From: Clarireedia homoeocarpa
Taxonomy: Eukaryota > Ascomycota > Leotiomycetes > Helotiales > Rutstroemiaceae
Length of the DNA stretch: 64,000 nt
Direction: 5' to 3'
NCBI GenBank assembly: GCA_001465935.1
Contig: LNKV01000073.1
Location: forward strand, 42,276 to 106,275
Part shown: in pieces, positions 32,205-42,201 of the stretch
Layout: every line of letters starts with the position of its first letter
How positions within the stretch are numbered: position 1 is the first letter of the stretch
Program-made: the position numbers and the translations under genes
Notes under the pieces: generated by a model
The model's input: the letters and a program-made list of their open reading frames with translations, nothing else
What the model was told of the DNA's origin: nothing
The model's database searches: none

Positions 32205-33971
32205 ATGGCTTCTGACAGCAGCTCTGTTTTCAGCTGTGAAGATTGCTGTAATGTTTTTGAGAAACGTATGGATTATAAGTAAGAGGCTCCAATATAATTT
32301 TAAATGTATTTTGTCTGAGTGATTACTGCCTTTAGCCGACATCGCAAGAAACATGACAGACCATATCCATGTTATCTGTGCGGGAAAAAATTCAGTCTTA
32401 AAACCGGTCTTGAGCGCCATAAATCAACACATCGAACCACCGCTGTCGAATTCAAATGCAAGATTCCAAGTTGCAAACCTCTCATTACTGCTCGGAAAGA
32501 CTATTTGCGAAAGCACATGCGGCAGGTACACGGCGGTCAATATACAGACAAGGATTTAGATAAACTCTACAATGAAGCTATAAATACAGCGAAAGTATCA
32601 AATGCAGACGAACAAGGCCTGGAACTATTGTGGGCATCCCGCGAAGGTGACGAGGAGAGGGTTAGATTGTTGATTTCGCAGAACGCAAGTACAAAAACGA
32701 CCGACGACGAAGGTAGGACAGCATTGCACTGGGCCTGCGAGATTGGGAATATCGCCATTTTTGATTCGTTGTTTGGTAAAGGCGCAGATCTAGACGCAAA
32801 GTCAACCAACGGAGAGTCATCACTAGCTTGTGCAATCAAAAAAGAACATACCTCAATCGTCAAGGCACTACTCGAGAATGGGGCTGACCCAAACTCAGTG
32901 ATTCCCGAGCGGGATGCATCCTCACGGTTTAACGAGGAGTCTCTATTACATTATGCGTATCGAAAGGAAATGATACCTGTAATGGATTTGTTACTTGCTC
33001 ATGGAGCAGACGTTAATAAGGGTGGTTCAGGGAGGTCTCTATTAGAAGCCGCAGTATATGCTGGCCAACCTGAAGTCGCAAAGATATTACTTGCTCATGG
33101 AGCAGACGTTAATAATGGTGGCTCAGGGAGGTCTCTATTGGAAGCCGCAGCACAGGCTGGTCAACCTGAAATCGTAAAGATATTACTTGCTCATGGAGCA
33201 AACGTTAATAATGGTGGTTCATGGGGGTCTCCATTGTCAGCCGCAGCACGTGCTGGCCGACTTGAAGTCGTGAAGATATTACTTGCTCATAGAGCAGACG
33301 TCAATAAGGGTGGTTTATGGGGGTCTCCATTGTTTGCCGCAGTAGATGCTGGCCAACCTGAAGTCGTGAAGATATTACTTGCTCATGGAGCAGACGTTAA
33401 TAATGGTGGCTCAGGGAGGTCTCCATTGTCAGCCGCAGTAGATGCTGGCCGACTTGAAATCGTAAAGATATTACTTGCTCATGGAGCAGAAGTTAATGGT
33501 TCATGGGGATTTCCATTGTCAGCCGCAGTAAATGCTGGCCAACTTGAAATCGTGAAGGTATTACTTGCTCATGGAGCAGACGTTAATGGTGGTTCATGTA
33601 GGTTTCCATTGTCAGCCGCAGCACTGGCTGGCGAACTTGAAGTCGTAAAGATATTACTTGATCATGGAGCAGACTTGAATGATATGACGGATAATGGGCC
33701 ATTGTGCAGCGCAGTGAAAGGTAGAAACTTCGACATGGTAAAACTCCTTCTTGAGAGAGGCGTGGATCAAAGAGCAATAGCACACTCCATTTCCTGGGCT
33801 GATGGGTATGGAAAACGTTTTTCTATACCCGAAAAAATTAAACAGCAATTGAAAGAGGCATATTCCCAGAATCTCATTCGAAAGGAAACAGTCTTGTCTC
33901 CAACATCTCATAGAGACCATGGTGAATCTACAAGCTTCGTTGAGCTAGCTTTGTCGGTGTCCCAGCTCTAG
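32205..33971 (+). CDS. C2H2 zinc-finger and ankyrin-repeat protein
   Basis: Exons 32205..32278 and 32336..33971 (57-base intron, GTAAGA...TTTAG) encode 569 aa. The N-terminus carries C2H2-type fingers: CEDCCNVFEKRMDYNRHRKKH is completed across the intron, then CYLCGKKFSLKTGLERHKSTH, then CKIPSCKPLITARKDYLRKH. Roughly residues 130-510 form about ten ankyrin repeats, of which seven central ones are nearly identical (consensus LEVVKILLAHGADVN). Such C2H2-ankyrin proteins are common in filamentous ascomycetes; ankyrin arrays bind protein partners. The nearly identical repeats suggest recent unit duplication or gene conversion, as seen in fungal non-self recognition genes, though no NACHT or effector domain is present here. 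Function is otherwise unknown. Confidence 0.88.
32985..33680 (+). repeat. Near-identical ankyrin-coding tandem DNA repeats
   Basis: Seven consecutive units of about 90-99 bases inside the C2H2-ankyrin gene share long identical tracts such as TTACTTGCTCATGGAGCAGA and GCTGGCCAACCTGAAGTCG. Four units are 99 bases; two are shortened at the Asn/Gly turn (VNG-SWG and VNGGSCR), always by multiples of three. Variation is concentrated at a few codons per unit (GSGRS/GSWGS/GLWGS, QPE/RLE/QLE/ELE). Confidence 0.85.
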
Positions 33972-35501
33972 TTCAATTCTTTTTTTTTTCTTCGGACATT
34001 TAGCTAATAATATGCCAGACCAGAATCAGAATCATCATTATAATATCACATCGGAGTCCACTACGATCTTTTCCATATCCGTATATTATGGGCAACCAAA
34101 AAACCTACTCCTTTACGTCTCCTTCTAAAACAAAACTGTTCATATAGGAGATGTCTTTCATCATAGCATACTCGTGTGCTTTCTTAAATGCAGCGATGAG
34201 CTATGTCACCTCAGTCTACTAATTGAAGGAGTTGGCGCTTTACACCGTCATTGTCAGATAGCGAGGTTTCGACAAGGATCGCTGGCGTAGGCTGCGGCGT
34301 GGGACTTCATGCGCCGGGTTTGCAACTTTTCAACCCACCCATTGGGGCCCCAATAGGGGCAGCAACCCACCCGTTGGGTTTTCGCCGCAGCCTACGTTAG
34401 CGCTGTTGGATTCAGGGAGGTGCCTAGAGCTCCGCAAGGGAAGTTTATGATGGTAGGGTAAGGGGGGATGGCTTGATGAAGCTAAGAACATGATGGATGG
34501 ATGGACGGGTGCTTAAGATTGAGATTGAGTTTCAGGTGAACGACGACGATATGAAACAAGATTGATTATGGGGCTAGCGGAGTCTTTTCCAGTTTCTTTT
34601 TTTCATGCACATGGCAAATACATCGCTCTGAGTATACAAAAATTCCACCCGACTATTGTGATAACTGACGCGTGCTGCTCGACATATGGTGTATTATGGC
34701 TTGTCGTTAGGACTTGGCTGTGGTATTGTACTTACCTATTCTCGCCTTCAGATGGTTCTGTCTTTGAGCAGCTGGATCGGTAACTGGGAACGACATGATT
34801 AACACAGGGATGGAACGATTGCAAGTCAAAACTAAATTTCTGCTTCCACCTCAATTTCAGGATCTCGCTCTCGGGTCACCCGCACTGTGAAACCAAATAT
34901 AAGCCCAAATCGTCACTTCTCTAGAAGTGGCGTCACTTTTGGAGTTTTCACACGCACCGATAATAGGATAATAGTTCCCCCTGCCACCCTTTTTTAATAA
35001 ATGCTATGCCATCTTCATAACCAGCATCCTTAATCATAAGAATCATCTTTTAGTCAATTGGCATCACCTAACTATATGAATTGCTATAAGTTGAATAACT
35101 TGATGTCCAGACGTCTTGTGGGATGCTTTACACAGCGAGCAGTAATTGTGGAGTCCACTGGGAAACCATGAGAAGAAAGCTTAAAGATCGTTTCTATAAT
35201 TCCTCGTTGAAGGCTAAATATCACAGAACTTGAAGGCATTTTCGGAATTTGCATGTTCGAGGTTTCATTCTTCTTGGACGTACTCGCTGATACGAGTATT
35301 ACGGATTCATCCACTAGGAAGGCTGCTAACACAATGCTACCCGTCACTTAGATAGCATCTTAATGTAACTCCTATCAAGCAATAATGCAACACCCCATTA
35401 AGCATTTGCAACAACTTTTGATCTCGCCGAACGGATCTGCGCTGCCTGGCCAAAAAGGCTTCTGAATCGATGCGATGTAAATACCATCCATTATCCTCTC
35501 A
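33972..35501. other. Intergenic, contains a MITE-like element
   Basis: Apart from the inverted-repeat element at 34280-34402 nothing is recognised. A direct repeat GATGGATGGATGGAC lies near 34,493. Minus-strand open frame 35084-35347 has no recognisable features and is not claimed. Confidence 0.5.
34280..34402. mobile_element. MITE-like element with 20-bp terminal inverted repeats
   Basis: CGCTGGCGTAGGCTGCGGCG at 34280-34299 and the complementary CGCCGCAGCCTACGTTAGCG at 34383-34402 pair with two mismatches. The 83-base interior has more internal symmetry (CCCACCCATTGGGG / CCCAATAGGGG / ACCCACCCGTTGGG) and no coding capacity. Length ~123 bases, TIRs and lack of genes suggest a miniature inverted-repeat element. 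A target-site duplication could not be assigned with confidence. Confidence 0.6.
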
Positions 35502-36292
35502 ATGCCCAACCCCATTAACCAGCGGTGGTTCAGCCGGCGCACCATTCTCCCCCTCCGTTCCCCTCAGAACCCAATCCCTAACACCCCCCTTCCAATCACT
35601 CACCCTCCCATCTCCCACCTTAACACTAACAACCATAACCTCTTCTCCCTCCACAAAAACCCTTCCTCCATCACCCTCCCCTGTCCCCAAAGCCTCTTCC
35701 CCCATAAACACGCAATTTTCCAGATGTTTCTCCCTCAACCACTTCTCCTCCTCTCCACCTTGTTCCACGATCCGCGCTTCTCCATTGATAGTCGCACTTA
35801 TCGAACTGATCGCGCTGGCATTCAATCCGATCAGCATCTCCGCCAATGAGCTGCGTCCGCCGGCTTGTCGCGGAGGCGAGGCCGCGCGGTTGGAGGTGGG
35901 CGGTCGATGGGATACCCAGTCGTGGACGAGGAGAGAGACGTGCGGGTTGGAGAGCAGGTTTAGGGTCTTCTTCGAGGAGGGGTTCGTTGTCATGACTATG
36001 GTGGGGTGCGGAGACCACGGCGTGCTGGGGAGGTAGGTGTAGTTCATCAGCGAGACGTGCGGGTGATTCGATGTGCAGGTTGCAAGATGTAACTGTTGTT
36101 AGTGATTAGCATGCTTTCAGTAGATCCGCAAGTATCCGACAGCTCTAGAAGGATGTTAATTGGGAACGAAAGAGAGGTACGCACGAATCTCGCATTCTGC
36201 AAACATTGCACGACCTCGGAGGGTAAGGAATCGGAAACCTGTAGATGGGTGGTTCCAGCGGAGGCTTCGTAATTCAAAGGTGCTTCCGCCAT
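35502..36292 (-). CDS. Pyridoxamine 5'-phosphate oxidase-like FMN-binding split-barrel protein
   Basis: Exons 36292..36185 and 36092..35502 (92-base intron, GTGCGT, branch ACTAAC, ACAG) encode 232 aa. The N-terminal part reads LPSEVVQCLQNARF then LHLATCTSNHPHVSLMNYTY after splicing, followed by IVMTTNPSSKKTLNLLSNPHVSLLVHD. This is the split-barrel pattern of the PNPOx-like family represented by yeast YLR456W/YPR172W. The middle is Arg/Pro-rich and the end ...ALGTGEGDGGRVFVEGEEVMVV continues the barrel. Members bind flavin; most have no proven oxidase activity, so I call only the fold. The segment HRPPTSNRAASPPRQAGG is a lineage-specific loop. Confidence 0.85.
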
Positions 36293-36678
36293 GGTCTCTT
36301 TGGTTCAGCGACTTCTCGCGATACTAGATCTTGTAATTGTTACAGTGAATGTTGTATGTAGTATGTGTATTATGTGCAGTATATGTAGTAAGAATAATAT
36401 GCGGGAAGGAGATCGGAAGACTGGAATGAGCAGACCACATGGCGGATAGCGGGGCAACTATTCATTATCTGATGGCGGAAAAGCGGCGAGGAGGTGCGGC
36501 CATCGAGCGTAACAGCATAGAGCGTGAACTAATTGTCGAGCTCGCGGAGTAAACCCTTTACTCCTTGGGCAAGGTACATACGCGAGGAGGAGGATAAAAC
36601 TAGGTACTCGGCAATGGTAAGGATGTGCAAGTAGTTATGCACAACTCGCTCTTTTTCTGCCTTTGAGGCTATGTGGTA

Positions 36679-36762
36679 GAGATACTTTGTCTCTCAAGAC
36701 TCTTATGAGATACTTTGTCTCTCAAGACTCTTATGAGATACTTTGTCTCTCAAGACTCTTAT
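36679..36762. repeat. Three perfect copies of a 28-bp tandem repeat
   Basis: Units 36679-36706, 36707-36734 and 36735-36762 are identical, and a 6-base partial fourth (GAGATA) follows. The unit contains GAGATACTTTG and the near-palindromic GTCTCTCAAGACTC. Perfect identity suggests recent expansion. Confidence 0.95.
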
Positions 36763-36893
36763 GAGATATAACAGAAGAGATGTTCATCGGCTTTGGTTCT
36801 TGCACAACGGTTTTTGTGATAAGAATGCCTCTTGAGCGTATAATTTATGCAGCAAGACCGAGATGAATGTCGGCGTTAAAAATTGGCAATATT

Positions 36894-36929
36894 AATGTCA
36901 ATGTCAATGTCAATGTCAATAATGTCAAT
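36894..36929. repeat. Hexanucleotide AATGTC microsatellite
   Basis: Four uninterrupted AATGTC units, then AAT, then one more AATGTC. Non-coding. Confidence 0.85.
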
Positions 36930-37513
36930 ACAACAACCAAGGCTAATCCTTAAAGCAGCAAGCATAAGCATAAAAAACGCGCCAGTATTCAAATCGCGTT
37001 GACGTTTCTTGGGTCAGGAACACCAAAACTACCTCTAACCTTACATTATCCCAGAGCAATTAACGATCGTCTCCTTTTCGCATTGAAGTTGCACGTTGAT
37101 CATCATCGCGATTGTCACGGTCACTTCTGGCAATTCCCCGTCTGTCTACTTCCTTTTCTATCTTCTCATGCTCTCCTTACGCGCGCTGCATTTTGTCCTT
37201 GGAACTTCTGCTCACTTTAATTAGCTACGTGCTTTGAGGTTGCTGCACGTGGTGCATCACTGCTCCAACCGAATCACGTTACCTGAGATTCTTTTTGCCG
37301 CTGCGTCAGTACTTTCTTCCGGACTTGTGGAATTCCATCGGTGTGGGCACAATGAGACCGGAAAAGTGTTAAACAGAAGAGTTTGTTAGTCCTCGATGGC
37401 AATATAAAGGCGCTAGACAGATATTGGTTTAGATGACGTTGAAACAAAGTTCCACGTGAACTTTTTCAGATTAACTCCGCGAAATTCTGCCATCTTAATT
37501 AAGTGGTAACAGG

Positions 37514-40500
37514 ATGGATATCTTCGGTGCAAGTAATGAGAGTGGACGAAGGAATGGCAAACCACGAAAGTCCGTGCCGGCATACGTCGACCTTACACTC
37601 GATGACTCTGACTCCGATCCTCCCCATGAAATTAGACGGAAAGCTTCACCATGGATTATTGATCTTTCTGATACCGAGCAAGATTCAGCTCCAACGAAGG
37701 TCCCAGGAACGACTCACAGAGTCGAGAATGACGGAGTCCAAAACGAACCACTGAGCCGCACACCTCTCGAGTCCATCTCCATTCGTGGTGGAACAAACGG
37801 TGTAGCTCCGAAACAGGGCACTGCACGCAAAACAGCATCAAATTCATCGCATTCAAGGAAGAATTCTAAGACAAGCTCAGCTGGGTCGCCTACTGTTAGC
37901 AATCCCTTGCGAAAACCTGCAGTATCTAGTCTGGCAACTGCAATTGCTACAAAATCCATGCCTGGGCGCAATGAAATTTCAAAACCAGCATCATCATTGA
38001 ATTCCCCAATTGGCGATCGAGCAAATGTAGCAAAGGACTTCGCTACCCCTCCACCTATTACTAATAATGGCCAGTCTCAGGAAGACAAACAAGACTCGGT
38101 CATAACCACAGTTTCATCGGGAACTTCTCGTCAAATTTTGACGAATGTTTCCCCGAGAGCAGACACTCGTTCTCCACCTATCGCGAGAGCCAGCAGCACC
38201 CTGGAAAAATCTTCAAACATGACTTCTTTGGCTACTGCTCGTCCAGCAAGCCCCATTATTTCCAAACCCTCACCAGTAATCAAGCAATCACCACATTCCG
38301 CAGAGAAATCCAATCTAGTGCATCTTGGGAGTAGAGATCAACCAAGTCCTATTTTACCGCCACCAAAATTCACTTGGGGGGGATGTAGATTTGGACCGAA
38401 CTGGGTGGCCCAAAGACAAGCACAGAAGGAAGCTGCTAAGCGCGTTGATGCTGTTGAGGTGAGCCGTGGTCAGCAGATGAAAGCAGCCGCCGTGGCTTCA
38501 TCGATTCCAAAACAGTCCATGCCATCTGACGGTTCCAATTTGCAAGGTCGAGGAAAAGAAAAACAAAATTCTATAACTCCTGGAACTGGAGACAGCAGCA
38601 AGAATACCGGGTCGGTGCATGCGAACAAAAACTTTTCGAAAAGCGACACGCTTATCAACTTTGATACACAAGAAATTGGTTTATCATTTGCAAAGGAAAA
38701 GGTGGCGGACGTTGTCGAACAAACATCACAATCATCTATCAACTCTGGAACACCTCTAGTAAATCATCTCCTAGAGAAGCGTGAGAAAAGAGCTATAGAA
38801 CAATTGGAGCTTATAGATCATGATCAATTACCCGAAATAGTCGTCCCCAAACACATTTCAGTCGAATCCATCAAACAGCGATTGGAGAGACTTGAGATCT
38901 CAATGATAGAAGATCATGCTACGTATGTGAGATTTGCTCTCGCACAAATGAGAAAATCTCAGTCAACCATCAACACAGAGTTTGACGATGATGAAAACCC
39001 TTTTGCGAATATGAAAGATGAACAGTCAACAACTAGTCACCCTGAGACAATTAGATGGGATATATACGTAAGATGCTTCTAACGTGAAAACGATGCCCTC
39101 CGCTTACGATTACTAGTCAGGGAAGAAAAAAGGCGTCAAAACATCGACCTATTTACCAGTCACACTCATAAGTGATGGTGGTGTTGAGCGGGTGCCCAAA
39201 TTCGACCACCACACGAATGTCAAGCGTAATCACTTGATCGCGGATAATGAAGACTTAAAGTTTGTGCCCTTGGTAGGCGGTGGATATGAGAAGTCCGATG
39301 GGCCTATGGACGACTTTGTCAAAGAATTAGACGAAGCATTTATCGGCCGAAATTCCGATCCTAGAAAGGCAGAGACCATTTCTAGGCTAAGAGACTACTT
39401 GAGCACTTGGTTAGGAGAGCTCGACATGGGTTTTGATGACTCTGTGCTCACCCGATATTTCTTGGAAAGCGGCAGCGACCAGGTAGAGATGCGCAGGAAA
39501 GAGAAAAAGGCGGTAGTCAAAGCACTAGGGGGCACTCTTTCCCCTTCTCTCGTACAAACAGCTGAAAACTTTTCAGACGCCTTTTTCAGTTGTTTTGAGA
39601 TTGACCTGGAAGATGTCGTTCTACCCAAAACTCGTGTGAAAGAACTGATGGAAATGACAAACTATGCACCTCAAAGTAGTCCCAAGAATATCGGGAATCC
39701 TACAGCCGACCGATTGGGAACAACGACTGGATTTGAGTGTCTGGTTTGTCATGCGCTATGCTGTCCTACTCATGGCGAATACGCATTTCGCGAGATCTGC
39801 AAGAACGAATCGACTGACGATTCGGACGACTCAGATTCCGATGAGTCTAGCAAACCCGAGTATGAATATTCATGGGAGCGATTATCTATGCCTTACGAAG
39901 ATACACTGCGCAAACATCTTGTCAGAGAGCGCAACAACGAAGAAGTCTGGAACCCTGAAAACATCAACCAAAACCCCGGTGAACCATGCGGCGCTCAATG
40001 CCACATATTAAAACCGGACTATCCGCCCTTCAAATGGACTGAAGAAGAAACCTCTACCCTACAAAACATCCTACTAGCCCTAAAACCCAAAAGCAACCTC
40101 CCCTGTCGTCTCTCCATCTTCCTCGACAAACCATGCATCGAGGTCGCTACCCAAATCCTCCGCTCCGCGCCACGCATCACAAAACCGTACCCGGTCGGCA
40201 AAGCCCGTCCAGCAGAATGGTACGACCCGCGCAGCAAAACCCTGAAATATGACTGGGAAGAAAGCACCATCGCGCACCTACACCAAGAACGCAGCCAAGC
40301 CAACCCCTGCCACCACGAAGGCCCCTGTACCAAGGACTGCTACTGTGTAAAAAACAATTTCCTCTGCGAAACTTTCTGCTCGTGTCCGGACGATTGCTCC
40401 AGACGGTTCACTGGGTGTTCATGTCATGCGAGGGGCTTGGCTTGTGTATCCGAGACCTGCATTTGTATCCGTATGAACCGCGAATGTGGACCGTTATGTA

Positions 40501-41609
40501 AAACTTGTGGCGCTATTCCCAGGATCGATCCGGATAATCGGAATCATGACGAGTTGTTTACGCATGGATGTCAGAATGTCGCGCTGCAGAGGGGCATCTC
40601 GAAGAAACTTATTATTGGGCGGTCGCTGCTTTCAGGCGTAGGATACGGTCTCTTTGTTGGAGAGCCGGTGCGGAAGGGGGATTATCTGGGTGAGTATTGC
40701 GGGGAAGTGATCAGTGGCGCGGAGGCGGAGAGGAGGGGTATGATTTATGATCGCAAGTATTTGTCCTTTCTGTTCGATTTGAATAAAGAGTGGTGTGTGG
40801 ATGCGGCACGGTTGGGGAATAAGACGCGATTTATCAATCATGCGGAGACGGAGAAAAACGGGTTAAACTGTGAGGCGAAGATTCTGTGGGTGGGGGGCGA
40901 ACATCGGATTCGCTTTTCAGCGACGAGAGATATAAGTGTGGGGGAAGAGCTGTTTTTTAATTACGGGAGAAAGTTTGCTGAGAGGCATGGTTTGGATAAG
41001 GTGTTGGGAGAGGATGAGGGGACGGGGAAAGGGAGGGGAAAAGGCGGGAAGGTCAAGATGCCCAAGGCGAAGGGGGAGGGGAAGAAGAAGGGGGTTGTGG
41101 AGGGGGAGAGGGATTTGGAGGTTTTGGATGGGTTGGCGGGGAAGAGGGGCAGGCGGAAGAAGGTTAGGGAGATGGTGGAGGAGAGTGCCGGGAAAGCTTC
41201 GAAGACTGGGACGACAGGTACGGGTAGGAAACGAGGTCGACCGAAGGGGAAAGCGAAGAAGATGGCGGTGTCGCCTGTTAGGGTTGTGGAGGATGTAAAG
41301 ACTGAGGAGAGGAGACGTAAGAGGCGATTCGTGGAGGATGAACAGAATGAGATGAAATATGAGGATGATGAAGAAGACTTTGAGTTACGCAGGTTTGTTG
41401 TGCGGGATAGTGCGGAGGATGATGATACGTTTCGGCCGGCGGGAGAGATTGGTGAGGAGGATGAGCATGAGGACGAGGATGTAGATGTGGAGATGAGGGA
41501 TGTGGATGAGGAGGAAGACGAAGACGAGGATGGGGAAGAGGGAATAAGGGGTGCTGTGAGGAGGACGAGGAGAGCGAGGGGGAAGATGCCGGATAGGTAT
41601 ACAAGATGA
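37514..41609 (+). CDS. KMT6: Histone H3K27 methyltransferase KMT6/EZH2 (PRC2 catalytic subunit)
   Basis: Exons 37514..39067 and 39117..41609 (49-base intron, GTAAGA...TACTAG, phase 0) encode 1348 aa. The first ~515 residues are Ser/Pro/Thr-rich and probably disordered. A Cys-rich CXC region lies at about 915-990 (CHHEGPCTKDCYCVKNNFLC, CSCHARGLACVSETCICIR), followed directly by the SET domain at about 1010-1140 (GVGYGLFVGEPVRKGDYLGE, EYCGEVISGAEAERRG, EELFFNYGRKF). This CXC-SET order is specific to E(z). The usual NHS block reads RFINHAETEKNGLNC, so the Ser is replaced by Ala and the block carries a longer loop than E(z) usually has. After SET comes an unusual ~210-residue tail with an AT-hook-like RKRGRPKGKAKK and an acidic stretch. 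PRC2 silences secondary-metabolite and accessory genes in fungi. Confidence 0.94.
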
Positions 41610-42201
41610 TCTGAAATAGTTTGCACACGCGTATACTACACTCGGTAAGAGCGAGGGTTTGAAAGTGTATTTATTTGAATTACATTTGTTCTGTGCTCGG
41701 ACGGGAACACAAAGTTGTTTTAGTTGCAGTTGGGTTCATCTTGTTCAGTCAGTCACTCAGTCAGGTTAAGAAGAAAACCATGTAGATAAGTGCGCGCACG
41801 TTGAAGTAATCATATCAGTACAAATGTGAGGGCTAAGAGATGGGATGGGTGTTGGACCTCAGGATGCTAAGTTAGCTGCTATGCTATGCAATCAGGCCCC
41901 TGGGAGAGACAGGTAGATAGTTGACTAGCATGAACAAATAGTAGGTAGGTGAGTAGAGTAATGTAATGTGGAGATATCTTTGAGCCGTGTTGTTGTAGAG
42001 TTGGTTTTGTTTAAGTGGTGATAACTTATGAGTCTGTATCTATGTTATGAATTGTAATTTGACCAATCATTTATCGTGTGCGACCTAATTCGAATTTTCA
42101 TTTTTTGTGTGAATTCTAATGTGAGGTTTCATCTACACGTTGAATTTTACTATCTTCATAATATAAGACCATATAGAAATAATTACAGTATCTAACCACC
42201 C
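41610..42201. other. Convergent 3' intergenic region
   Basis: Separates the convergent KMT6 and EthD-hydrolase genes. A/T- and G/T-rich, no open frame of interest on either strand. Confidence 0.55.

Larger units (their letters stand above)
36293..37513. other. Intergenic between the PNPOx-like gene and KMT6, with two tandem repeats
   Basis: Holds the divergent promoters of two genes (ATG at 36292 minus, ATG at 37514 plus). Two simple tandem arrays (36679-36762 and 36894-36929) are listed separately. No gene recognised. Confidence 0.55.

Noticed and set aside
35470..36036. 188-codon plus-strand frame
   Set aside because: Antisense of the PNPOx-like gene, whose strand shows the split-barrel motifs and a good intron.
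40961..41626. 221-codon Ser/Pro-rich minus-strand frame
   Set aside because: Antisense of the acidic tail of KMT6; Ser runs mirror GAG/GAT codons.
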